From the NCBI GenBank assembly GCA_910586475.1, contig CAJUHM010000072.1, positions 1 to 7,256 on the forward strand: a stretch of DNA of 7,256 nucleotides, given 5' to 3'. Shown here piece after piece: positions 1-6,514 of this stretch. Within the stretch, counting starts at the first letter, position 1, and every line of letters starts with the position of its first letter. The position numbers were made by a program, and so were the translations under genes. A model generated the notes under the pieces. The model saw nothing but the letters and a program-made list of their open reading frames with translations, searched no databases and was not told the DNA's origin. The DNA is from an uncultured Muribaculaceae bacterium. Its GTDB lineage: Bacteria; Bacteroidota; Bacteroidia; Bacteroidales; Muribaculaceae.

Positions 1-14
1 CCCCCTTAACCGAC

Positions 15-56
15 GAAACGGCCCTGATCATAACGACCAGGGCCGTTTCTATTTTT
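15..56 (+). terminator. Rho-independent terminator of a gene left of the window
   Basis: A perfect 12-bp inverted repeat (15-26 GAAACGGCCCTG, 38-49 its reverse complement) encloses an 11-base loop and is followed at once by TATTTTT (50-56). This is a classic intrinsic terminator read on the plus strand. The minus-strand side (1-14) has no T run, so it would not work well for the leftward phosphorylase gene. The gene it ends lies outside the window; a TAA at 7-9 could be its stop, but too little sequence is present to say. Confidence 0.85.
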
Positions 57-107
57 AGCCCATATCCTCAGGCATCTTCCGGCAAGATCCGGTCGGATGG
101 CAGACGC

Positions 108-149
108 GCCCGCAGTAGCTTGCGAAGCTGCTGCGGGCTCTGAGTTTTT
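108..149 (+). terminator. Strong stem-loop beyond the phosphorylase gene, possible second terminator
   Basis: A 14-bp stem (108-121 with 125-138, one G-U wobble at 116/130) closes a three-base loop (122-124). On the plus strand it is followed after TCTGA by GTTTTTGTTTGG, which would make it a backup rightward terminator after the one at 15-56. On the minus strand it begins 27 bases beyond the phosphorylase stop and could protect or end that mRNA, but no U tract follows there. The structure is certain from the sequence; its direction of action is inference. Confidence 0.5.
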
Positions 150-164
150 GTTTGGTTGATGTGA

Positions 165-1040
165 TCAGATGCGATCGAGGACTGTGCCGATCAGATCGTG
201 GATAGCGGTTTTGTAGTTGGGTGTTGCGTCGTGGCGCATGCGGTTGGCTATGATAGAGCAGACGGTCATCGCTTTGTGGCCCATCAGGAGCGACAGTCCC
301 TGGAGCGGGGCACTTTCCATTTCATAGTTTGTCACTTTGCGGTCTGCGTAGCGGAATTCTTCGATCTTGCGGTTCAGGTCAGGGTTGGCAAGAGGGAGGC
401 GCAGTTCGCGGCCCTGAGGCCCGTAGAAGCCTACTGCAGAAATTGTGTTTCCTCTGACCATATCGTCGCGTCCGATCATGTCAACAAGATGCGGATCGGC
501 GTCTACTACGTAGGGCTTTGCCCAGAGAGGATTCCAGTTTACGTCATCGCAGAACGCTTTTTCGAATTCGAGGTCCGCTATGTCGTTTCGGCCTGCATAG
601 TAATTTAGGACGCCGTCGAAACCGATTGCTTTTTCCGCAATGACTGGCGTGCCGAGTTTGAGTTCGGGCTGGAGGGCGCCTGAGGTTCCGATGCGGACCA
701 TGTGGAGTGTGCGGTGATCGGGGTTGACTTCTCGTGTTGCGAAGTCGATGTTTGCGAGTGCGTCAAGTTCGTTGACAACGATGTCTATATTGTCGGGTCC
801 GATGCCGTGGGACAGGCACATGATCGGTTTTCCCTGGTAGGTTCCGCCGATGGTGTGGAATTCGCGGCTTGATACTTCAAAGTCGCGTGTGTCGAAGAAG
901 GATGCCACCATGTCGACGCGTGACGGGTCGCCGACGAGGATGATACGGTCGGTCAGCTGTTCGGGTAGAAGATGGAGGTGGAAGACGGAGCCGTCAGGGT
1001 TTATGATTAGCTCGCTGGGTGCAATTACTTTTGGTTTCAT
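165..1040 (-). CDS. Nucleoside phosphorylase, uridine phosphorylase-like
   Basis: A 291-residue cytoplasmic enzyme of the PNP/UDP phosphorylase family, which cleaves a nucleoside with phosphate into free base and ribose-1-phosphate for pyrimidine salvage. Visible motifs are VGDPSR at 36-41 (phosphate loop), SHGIGPDN at 77-84, RIGTSGAL at 116-123 (phosphate Arg and GTSG), GFYGPQGR at 204-211, and NYEMESA at 238-244, whose Met-Glu contacts the ribose. Q209 and R211 occupy the places of the Gln-x-Arg pair that recognises uracil in uridine phosphorylases, so uridine is the most likely substrate; deoxyuridine or thymidine analogues are possible. It is longer than the E. coli Udp protein (about 253 residues), with extra sequence around 140-200 and at the N-terminus. 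The ATG start is the only plausible one. It lies 77 bases after dprA with no clear promoter, so it may be read through from the thioesterase-dprA transcript. Confidence 0.88.
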   Translation of the reverse strand: MKPKVIAPSELIINPDGSVFHLHLLPEQLTDRIILVGDPSRVDMVASFFDTRDFEVSSREFHTIGGTYQGKPIMCLSHGIGPDNIDIVVNELDALANIDFATREVNPDHRTLHMVRIGTSGALQPELKLGTPVIAEKAIGFDGVLNYYAGRNDIADLEFEKAFCDDVNWNPLWAKPYVVDADPHLVDMIGRDDMVRGNTISAVGFYGPQGRELRLPLANPDLNRKIEEFRYADRKVTNYEMESAPLQGLSLLMGHKAMTVCSIIANRMRHDATPNYKTAIHDLIGTVLDRI

Positions 1041-1117
1041 ATGTCAATGGTGTAAATTTTATGGGATATTTTTTCTTTATGAAAACAATTGAAGCGGTGT
1101 TAAAGTTAGCAGGCCGG

Positions 1118-2239
1118 TTATTTCAGCCTGTATTTGCCACCGGGAAATGTCATGATCAGATTTTTGAACTCCATGTCGATCAGCAGCGCCATGACTTTTG
1201 AGACCGGGCGGTTGAGTGCGAGGCTGATCTGAGTGATGTGAGCTTCGCCACTGTCACGCAGACATGCCATGACCGATTCTTCATCTTCAGATAGGTCCGG
1301 GAAGAGTAGCGGCTGCGATATGTTCGATGGTCCTGTGGTCCGATTCCAGATCATTGCCTCGATAAGGTCGTCGGCCGATTGGATCAGAGCGGCACTGTTG
1401 TCGGCAATAAGACGGTTGCACCCCTGCGAGAAGCGGTCGGATGTTCGGCCGGGAAGGGCGAAAACGTCGCGGTGGTAGCCGGCGGCAAGGCGGGCTGTAA
1501 TGAGAGCTCCTCCTTTCTGAGCTGATTCGACAACGAGAGTGGCGTCAGATAGTGCAGCAACGATTCGGTTGCGCGCAATGAAGTTGCCTTTGTGGACAGG
1601 GTCGGCACTTGAATATTCAGTTATGAGTACGCCGTCGGAGCGGACGATTTCTGCCGCGAGAGATCGGTGTTGCGCCGGATAGATCATGTTCAGTCCGTGA
1701 GCCAGAACTGCCGCGGTCGGGATAGAGTTGCGGAGAGATGCTTTGTGAGCTGCGGCATCAATGCCGAGAGCGAGCCCAGATACTATCGTGATCGGGTCGG
1801 CCATCATATCCTTGAGGTCGCGCAGAAGAGAGTCGACAAAGCTGATTCCGTAGCTTGTGGCGTGGCGTGTGCCGACAATCGATAGCATGCGTCCTTTGTC
1901 GAGCGGTGCGTTTCCGAGGGTATACAACAACAGAGGGGCATCTTCGGCTTCCAGTAGCCGTCTGGGATAGTCGGCATCTGTAAAGTAGACCGGACGGACA
2001 GAGCTGGCCGAGATGAAGTCGGCCTCACGTCTGGATTTTTCAATCAGGGAGTCTCGGTAGCTACGGTCGAATATGCGGTTTGCGAAGCCCATCAGTGAGC
2101 TGAGCTGGCGTTCGGTCGCGCTGAAGAAAGCCTTCTCGGATCCGATGCGTGAGAGCAGTTCGCGCGCAAGAGTCGGGTTAATGCCCCTTAGCGATGCGAA
2201 TGCGATCTGATGGATTATGTCGGAACTGGTCTGAGTCAT
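1118..2239 (-). CDS. dprA: DNA-processing protein DprA
   Basis: A cytoplasmic single-strand DNA-binding protein that loads RecA onto incoming DNA in natural transformation. At 373 residues it has the full three-part form: an N-terminal helix-hairpin-helix-like region (about 10-60, with LRGINPTLARELLSRIG); the Rossmann-type DprA core (about 82-296) with IVGTRHATSYG at 121-131, SGLALGIDAAAH at 154-165, NFIARNRIVAALS at 219-231 and GALITARLA at 244-252; and a C-terminal winged-helix domain (about 318-372). No frameshift or missing motif is seen. The ATG start lies 21 bases after the thioesterase stop without a Shine-Dalgarno sequence, as is usual in this phylum, and the two genes are probably cotranscribed. 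Bacteroidales carry dprA widely although few are known to be transformable, so the role here may be general handling of single-stranded DNA, for example after conjugation; that is inference. Confidence 0.95.
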   Translation of the reverse strand: MTQTSSDIIHQIAFASLRGINPTLARELLSRIGSEKAFFSATERQLSSLMGFANRIFDRSYRDSLIEKSRREADFISASSVRPVYFTDADYPRRLLEAEDAPLLLYTLGNAPLDKGRMLSIVGTRHATSYGISFVDSLLRDLKDMMADPITIVSGLALGIDAAAHKASLRNSIPTAAVLAHGLNMIYPAQHRSLAAEIVRSDGVLITEYSSADPVHKGNFIARNRIVAALSDATLVVESAQKGGALITARLAAGYHRDVFALPGRTSDRFSQGCNRLIADNSAALIQSADDLIEAMIWNRTTGPSNISQPLLFPDLSEDEESVMACLRDSGEAHITQISLALNRPVSKVMALLIDMEFKNLIMTFPGGKYRLK

Positions 2240-2260
2240 TCTGGCGGGATGTTGACGTTA

Positions 2261-2671
2261 TCAGCTGAGATATGCGGCGAAGGCTTCAGCAAGAACTTCG
2301 CCGCGAGTGAGGCGTCCGTTTTCCGTGCATACGACTGCGACGCTTGCTGTCGTGGCAAGTTCAAGGCCGGGGAGGGCATAGATGTCCTGTTCGAAGATGA
2401 ATTTTGCTCCTTCGCGTCGGATGTTGATGCAGCTGAGGAATTCCTGTCCGAGTCCGAGCGGCTGTCGGTATTCGATTGTGACGGAGCGCAAAACGGGATC
2501 GATACCCTTGAGGTGCATTTCGGCAAAAGAAAATCCGGCCGCACGGCAGAATTCGTGACGCGTATGCTCCATGTAGTGGAGATAGTTTGCGTTATTGACA
2601 ATTCCCTGGCAGTCCACTTCGTAGTCGCGGACTCTCATCGGGAGTTGAAAAGCGTAATCTTTACGGGTCAT
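2261..2671 (-). CDS. Acyl-CoA thioesterase, YbgC/4HBT hotdog family
   Basis: A 136-residue single-domain hotdog protein expected to hydrolyse an acyl-CoA or related thioester in the cytoplasm. The diagnostic segment is at 20-38: D20-x-x-G23 followed by IVNNANY (24-30), then E35 and R38. This matches the Asp-x-x-Gly...Val-Asn-x-x-Asn-Tyr pattern of YbgC-type enzymes, with D20 the expected catalytic aspartate. The substrate chain length cannot be read from the sequence. I chose the ATG at 2671. An in-frame TTG at 2698 would add nine residues, but it lies inside the -7 promoter box, so it would not be in the mRNA. The gene is first in a transcript with dprA 21 bases downstream, and is divergent from the lipoprotein gene across about 100 bases. 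Confidence 0.87.
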   Translation of the reverse strand: MTRKDYAFQLPMRVRDYEVDCQGIVNNANYLHYMEHTRHEFCRAAGFSFAEMHLKGIDPVLRSVTIEYRQPLGLGQEFLSCINIRREGAKFIFEQDIYALPGLELATTASVAVVCTENGRLTRGEVLAEAFAAYLS

Positions 2672-2695
2672 TGCAGTCTGTTTGGTTTCTGTTGT

Positions 2696-2725
2696 CAAAT
2701 TTACTCAAAAACTTTGTTATGCAAA
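2696..2725 (-). promoter_or_regulatory. Promoter of the thioesterase-dprA transcript
   Basis: Read on the minus strand, a perfect Bacteroidetes -7 box TAAATTTG (2703 to 2696) is preceded by an 18-base spacer and a TTTG -33 box (2725 to 2722). Transcription would begin near 2690, giving a leader of roughly 18 bases before the ATG at 2671. The -33 side overlaps the opposing lipoprotein promoter. Confidence 0.72.
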
Positions 2726-2743
2726 AAAAATGCCCGACCTTTG
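2713..2743 (+). promoter_or_regulatory. Promoter of the lipoprotein gene
   Basis: A TTTG -33 box (2713-2716), a 19-base spacer and GACCTTTG (2736-2743) fit the Bacteroidetes consensus with one mismatch (G for T at the first -7 base). The start of transcription would be near 2749, leaving about 22 bases of leader before the ATG at 2772. It overlaps the divergent thioesterase promoter at 2713-2725. Confidence 0.6.
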
Positions 2744-2771
2744 TGGAAAATCAATCAATCAGTTTGAGAGT

Positions 2772-3206
2772 ATGAAGAAACTGTTATATCCGTTCGGTGT
2801 CGCAGCGCTCTGCATGTGCGCCGGTTTGAGTTCATGCAGCAGTGATGCGAAGCTTAAAGCAATTATTGAGGCGAGTGCCAATGCGTGTCCCTCCGAGATC
2901 GCAAAGGATTTCGTAATGGAGAGTATCAAGGATGACGGGTCTTATGTTGTCTACCGCTATGTCTATGCCGATTCGCTTTATGATCCTCTTGCCAATATGA
3001 AGAGATACGGGGCTGAGAAGGTCAAACAGACGAGCCTGCGCACGCTGCGCGACACTCCTGGATCGAAAGAGTTTTTCGAGGAGGTCGGCAATGCGGGCCG
3101 AGGCTTCAAGTATGTCTATATCGGCATGCCGTCGGGCGACAGTTCGGCGCTTGTGATAGAGCCGGAAGAGGTCCAGACTATAATCCGGGAGCAGGCTGCG
3201 AGCTGA
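2772..3206 (+). CDS. Small lipoprotein of unknown function
   Basis: A 144-residue protein with a type II signal peptide: MKK, a hydrophobic stretch (about 4-18), and the lipobox LSSC with the lipidated cysteine at 22. The residues after it, SSD, contain one acid and only weakly resemble the acidic export signal of surface-exposed Bacteroidetes lipoproteins, so the periplasmic face is as likely as the cell surface. The mature part is about 120 residues, mixed alpha/beta by appearance, with NACPSE at 37-42, then DDGSYVVYRYVYAD at 54-67 and a YVYIG strand at 114-118. The CP...DG-x-x-VVY-x-Y arrangement recalls small hypothetical proteins of gut Bacteroidetes, but I cannot name a family. An upstream in-frame ATG at 2682 is rejected because that stretch contains the promoter. 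It is the only rightward gene here and ends 39 bases from the convergent ClC gene, with no hairpin visible in the gap. Confidence 0.85.
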   Translation: MKKLLYPFGVAALCMCAGLSSCSSDAKLKAIIEASANACPSEIAKDFVMESIKDDGSYVVYRYVYADSLYDPLANMKRYGAEKVKQTSLRTLRDTPGSKEFFEEVGNAGRGFKYVYIGMPSGDSSALVIEPEEVQTIIREQAAS

Positions 3207-3245
3207 GTCAGTCTCTTCGTCATGTCTCAATCGCGCTTCCGGGGA

Positions 3246-5054
3246 TCAGTCTTCCGAATAGTGGCGCAGCACCCGTCGGTAGGAATTGAATATTTTCGAT
3301 TTCGAGACGAATCCGATGTAAACACCGTTGTCGACGACCGGGAGATTCCAAGCTCCTGTGTCGTCGAACACTTTCATGACGTGTTCCATTGTCGATTTGA
3401 CGTCGATCTCTGCGGGTGGAGAGCTCATGAATGTTTCTACGTTTATGCGCCGGTAGAGGTCGGTGCGGAACATTATGTTGCGAATTTCGTCGAGAATGAC
3501 CACTCCGAGCAGTTTGCCGTTATCGTCGAGGACCGGGAAGAGGTTTCGGCTCGACCGGGAAATGACGCTGACCATCTCGCGGAGGTCCATGTGAGGTCTG
3601 ACGGAAAGGAAGTCTGTTTCGATGACGTTGTCGATCTTGAGTAGAGTGAGGACGGCTTTGTCTTTGTGGTGGGTGATCAGTTCGCCGCGCTGAGCGAGAC
3701 GCATCGCGTAGATGCTGTAGGGCTCGAAGAATTTGATTGTCAGATATGAGAGGGCAGAGACGATCAGCAGCGGCAGGAACAGGGTGTAGCCGCCGGTCAG
3801 TTCGGCCGTCAGGAAGATGCCCATCAGCGGAGCGTGCATTACACCGGACATTACACCGGCCATGCCCATTAGCGCGAAGTTCTTGACGGATAGGTCGAGT
3901 CCGAAGATGGTGTTGAGAGAGTAGGCGAAGAAGAATCCGGCCATGCATCCGACAAACAGCGATGGGGCGAACGTTCCGCCGACACCTCCGGCGCCGTTTG
4001 TGGCTGAAGTCGCAAATGCTTTGGTCACGGTGACAGCAAGTATGAAGAGGATTATGAATAGGGCTGAAGAGCGTTCGGAATAGAATATCGAACCGTCGAA
4101 AATGTCTTCGGTGTTTCCGGAGAGCAGAGATATGATCGCGTCGTAGCCTTCACCGTAGAGGGGTGGGAACAGGTAGACGAGTCCTGAAAGGATGACTGCG
4201 CCGATCGCAAAACGGAGCCAGATGTTTGTTACGCTGCGGAACATGTTTTCCATCATGTTCATGACGCGTGTGAAATAGAGCGATGTCAGACCGCAGAAGA
4301 TTCCGAGGAGTATGGTGTAGGGGATTCTGGATGTCAGGAATGGTTCGGTCTGAACGAAGTAGAATTCGGCGTTATATCCAGTAAAAACATAAGCGGTTAC
4401 TGCACCAGTGATCGAGGCAACGAGCAGTGGCATAACAGAGACAGTCGTCAGGTCGATCATCAGGACTTCGAGGGTGAAAAGCATTCCTGCGATCGGAGCC
4501 TTGAAGATTCCTGCGATACCGGCCGCGGCTCCGCATCCGACAAGAATCATCAGTACGCGCGGCGACATTCTGAACCATTGTCCGACCTGAGATCCGATTG
4601 CGGCTCCGGTGAAAACGATTGGGCCTTCAGCTCCGACAGAACCTCCGAATCCGATTGTCACGGAACTTGCACAGAGAGATGTGAACATGTTGTGGCGTTT
4701 GAGCCGGCTTTTGTTCTGGGAGATCGCATAGAGGACCCGTGTCACACCATGAGATATGTTGTCGCGGACTACGAAGCGGACATAGAGAAGGGTGATCAGC
4801 ACTCCGACGGCCGGGTAGACGATGTAGAGGAGCTGTCCGCTCGTTACGTTTAAGTTGCCGGTCAGGGTAGAGGATATCAAAAAGATAAGTCCTTTCAGAG
4901 CGAGCGCGGCAAAGCCGCCTATTATACCGACAATGAGAGCGAGCACAACGACGAAAGTCTTTTCCTTGATGTGGCGTTCGCGCCATTTGGAAATGCGGAG
5001 CATGGTGTCGCTGAATCGTCCCGAGGGGTGGTTTATTGTGGATGTTTTAGCCAT
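3246..5054 (-). CDS. ClC-family chloride channel/transporter with two CBS domains
   Basis: A 602-residue inner-membrane protein that moves chloride or a related anion. The ClC core (about 33-450) shows GAEGP at 141-145, APIAGMLFTLEV at 186-197, GGVGGTFAPSLFVG at 356-369 and a late helix with HAPLMGIFLTAELT (407-420); Y449 matches the central tyrosine. Two cytoplasmic CBS domains follow (about 473-530 and 537-598), which in relatives bind adenine nucleotides and adjust transport. The external gating glutamate is kept (E143), but the position of the internal proton glutamate of E. coli ClcA (E203) is valine (V197), as in true channels, and the usual GSGIP loop reads SHGVT at 101-105. Channel-like transport or altered coupling is therefore possible. 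The gene is third in the operon, 44 bases after the sugar transferase with no promoter seen in the gap; the first Met is accepted as start. Confidence 0.93.
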   Translation of the reverse strand: MAKTSTINHPSGRFSDTMLRISKWRERHIKEKTFVVVLALIVGIIGGFAALALKGLIFLISSTLTGNLNVTSGQLLYIVYPAVGVLITLLYVRFVVRDNISHGVTRVLYAISQNKSRLKRHNMFTSLCASSVTIGFGGSVGAEGPIVFTGAAIGSQVGQWFRMSPRVLMILVGCGAAAGIAGIFKAPIAGMLFTLEVLMIDLTTVSVMPLLVASITGAVTAYVFTGYNAEFYFVQTEPFLTSRIPYTILLGIFCGLTSLYFTRVMNMMENMFRSVTNIWLRFAIGAVILSGLVYLFPPLYGEGYDAIISLLSGNTEDIFDGSIFYSERSSALFIILFILAVTVTKAFATSATNGAGGVGGTFAPSLFVGCMAGFFFAYSLNTIFGLDLSVKNFALMGMAGVMSGVMHAPLMGIFLTAELTGGYTLFLPLLIVSALSYLTIKFFEPYSIYAMRLAQRGELITHHKDKAVLTLLKIDNVIETDFLSVRPHMDLREMVSVISRSSRNLFPVLDDNGKLLGVVILDEIRNIMFRTDLYRRINVETFMSSPPAEIDVKSTMEHVMKVFDDTGAWNLPVVDNGVYIGFVSKSKIFNSYRRVLRHYSED

Positions 5055-5098
5055 TCTGTAAAAGAGCAGATTTGTTTAAAAAGAACTGGATTGTCTGA

Positions 5099-6514
5099 TC
5101 AGATTCCTTTACCGGAGAAGACGGTTCGGAAGGTGTAGAGCAATATTTTGAGGTCAGAGAGAATTGAGACGTTCTGAAGATAGATCAGATCGAATTTCAT
5201 TCGTTCGATCATCTCGTCGACAGATGATGCATAGCCATATTTGACCATTGCGAGGGATGTGATTCCGGGGCGCATGCGGTGGAGCAGAGCGTGGGCCGGT
5301 GCCCGTTTTTCGATCTGTTCGACGAATTCCGGGCGTTCGGGCCTCGGTCCGACAAGCGACATTTCACCCCGGACAACGTTGAGAAACTGTGGCAGTTCGT
5401 CGAGGCGGTATTTCCGCAGAATCCTGCCGAGAGGAGTTATTCTGGCGTCGCCGGGTGAAGACAGGCGGGGCTTTCCGTCGGATTCGGCATCGCAAACCAT
5501 TGTCCGGAGCTTGAAGATGGTGAAGTGGCGTCTGTGGCGTCCGACTCTTTTCTGTCGGAAAAAAGCAGGTCCGGGCGAGTCGATTCTGACGGCCAGCGCG
5601 AGGATTCCGACAGGTATGGCTGTCAGGAGCAGCATCGTCAGGCCGATCGAGAAGTCGAGCGCTCTTTTGGAGCAGAGCGTGGATGGGGGGAGATGGGCGT
5701 GAGAAACGTCGATCAGCGGATCGGCAGTGAAGCTGACAAGGCGCTGGTTGAGAAGATACGGAGGGAGCCGCCGCGCGTCGACGAAGATCGGAAGCTGAAA
5801 AGCGTAGAGCCTGTTGATCGTCTCGAGAGTCGCTTCCCATCCGTCGGGGTCTGGCAGGACGATGAAACGGGAGATCTCGCCGGCCGTTATGGCATGTTCC
5901 ATGTCGCTGATCGGGACACCGTCGGATTCGCTGCATTCGGGACATATGTTGTCGGCATAGATTCTCAATGCGGGGCGGAATCCGAGGTGCGGCATGCGCG
6001 AGGCTGCAAACTCACGGAATGTCTCCGGCATTCTTCCCGGTCCGACGATTGCTGTCGGGAAGGAGATCCGTCCGTCGGAGATGCTTTTCTTAGTGAGCGA
6101 GGTGATTATTACGCGGGGTATGTAGACGAGGAGGAAGAGGAATCCGAAAACGGCAAGAAAGACACGGTAGTCCTGTCCGCGGTCGTTTGTCAGGTCGTTG
6201 ATAAGGGCGACGAAAATGATGACGAGCGTTCCGACCAGAGCGGTAGCGACAGTTGTGGTGAATTCGACGACGCGGGATTTTGCGAATATGTTGGAGTAGA
6301 ATCCCGACATGTAGTAGACGACGATCATTCCGAGTGGAAACAGGATCTGTCCGGCAATTACCATCGGAGATCTCAGAAAGTCGGAGAGCGAATAGTAGAT
6401 GCTCGCGCTCGGGAGCAGCGAGTAGCGGACCATGTTGAAAAAGAGCACCGCAAGAGATGTCGATAGCCAGTCGGCTACGACATAGGAAGTCACTTTGCGG
6501 GCATGCAGGTTCAT
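5099..6514 (-). CDS. Exopolysaccharide polyprenyl glycosylphosphotransferase (sugar transferase)
   Basis: A 471-residue membrane enzyme that transfers a sugar-1-phosphate from a nucleotide sugar to undecaprenyl phosphate, the first committed step of capsule or exopolysaccharide repeat-unit synthesis. Four membrane segments lie near 11-33, 50-72, 84-105 and 117-138. A soluble Rossmann-like middle domain follows (about 150-275, with TAIVGPGR at 154-161). The catalytic bacterial sugar transferase domain (about 283-467) has a membrane helix at 287-309, then DSPGPAFFRQKRVG (312-325), FKLRTM (334-339), the Asp-Glu catalytic pair in LDELPQF (371-377), LVGPRPERPEF (387-397) and RPGIT (415-419). The sugar specificity cannot be read. 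Its ATG overlaps the tsaC stop codon as ATGA, which suggests translational coupling. No glycosyltransferase, flippase or polymerase gene is near, so it is a stand-alone initiating enzyme here rather than part of a visible capsule locus. Confidence 0.92.
   Translation of the reverse strand: MNLHARKVTSYVVADWLSTSLAVLFFNMVRYSLLPSASIYYSLSDFLRSPMVIAGQILFPLGMIVVYYMSGFYSNIFAKSRVVEFTTTVATALVGTLVIIFVALINDLTNDRGQDYRVFLAVFGFLFLLVYIPRVIITSLTKKSISDGRISFPTAIVGPGRMPETFREFAASRMPHLGFRPALRIYADNICPECSESDGVPISDMEHAITAGEISRFIVLPDPDGWEATLETINRLYAFQLPIFVDARRLPPYLLNQRLVSFTADPLIDVSHAHLPPSTLCSKRALDFSIGLTMLLLTAIPVGILALAVRIDSPGPAFFRQKRVGRHRRHFTIFKLRTMVCDAESDGKPRLSSPGDARITPLGRILRKYRLDELPQFLNVVRGEMSLVGPRPERPEFVEQIEKRAPAHALLHRMRPGITSLAMVKYGYASSVDEMIERMKFDLIYLQNVSILSDLKILLYTFRTVFSGKGI

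Noticed and set aside
1101..1108. TAACTTTA on the minus strand as a possible promoter for the nucleoside phosphorylase
   Set aside because: It has one mismatch to the -7 box and nothing like a -33 box 18-21 bases upstream, so it is too weak to annotate.
2672..2698. TTG start giving a 145-residue thioesterase
   Set aside because: The TTG is part of the -7 box TAAATTTG, so it would lie upstream of the transcript start; the ATG at 2671 fits the family length.
2210..2767. Plus-strand open frame of 185 codons over the thioesterase gene and intergenic region
   Set aside because: It is antisense to a clear hotdog gene and runs through both promoters; the translation resembles no protein.
2682..2771. 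Upstream ATG (2682) extending the lipoprotein by 30 residues
   Set aside because: The extension covers the promoter and would bury the signal peptide, which begins naturally with MKK at 2772.
5094..5103. Ten-base palindrome TCTGATCAGA at the sugar transferase stop codon
   Set aside because: It is short, includes the stop codon and has no flanking symmetry or promoter, so it is likely chance.
5525..6466. Open frame of 313 codons on the plus strand, antisense to the sugar transferase
   Set aside because: It mirrors the codon bias of the real gene, gives a highly charged low-information protein with no recognisable domain, and has no promoter; the minus frame has complete family motifs.
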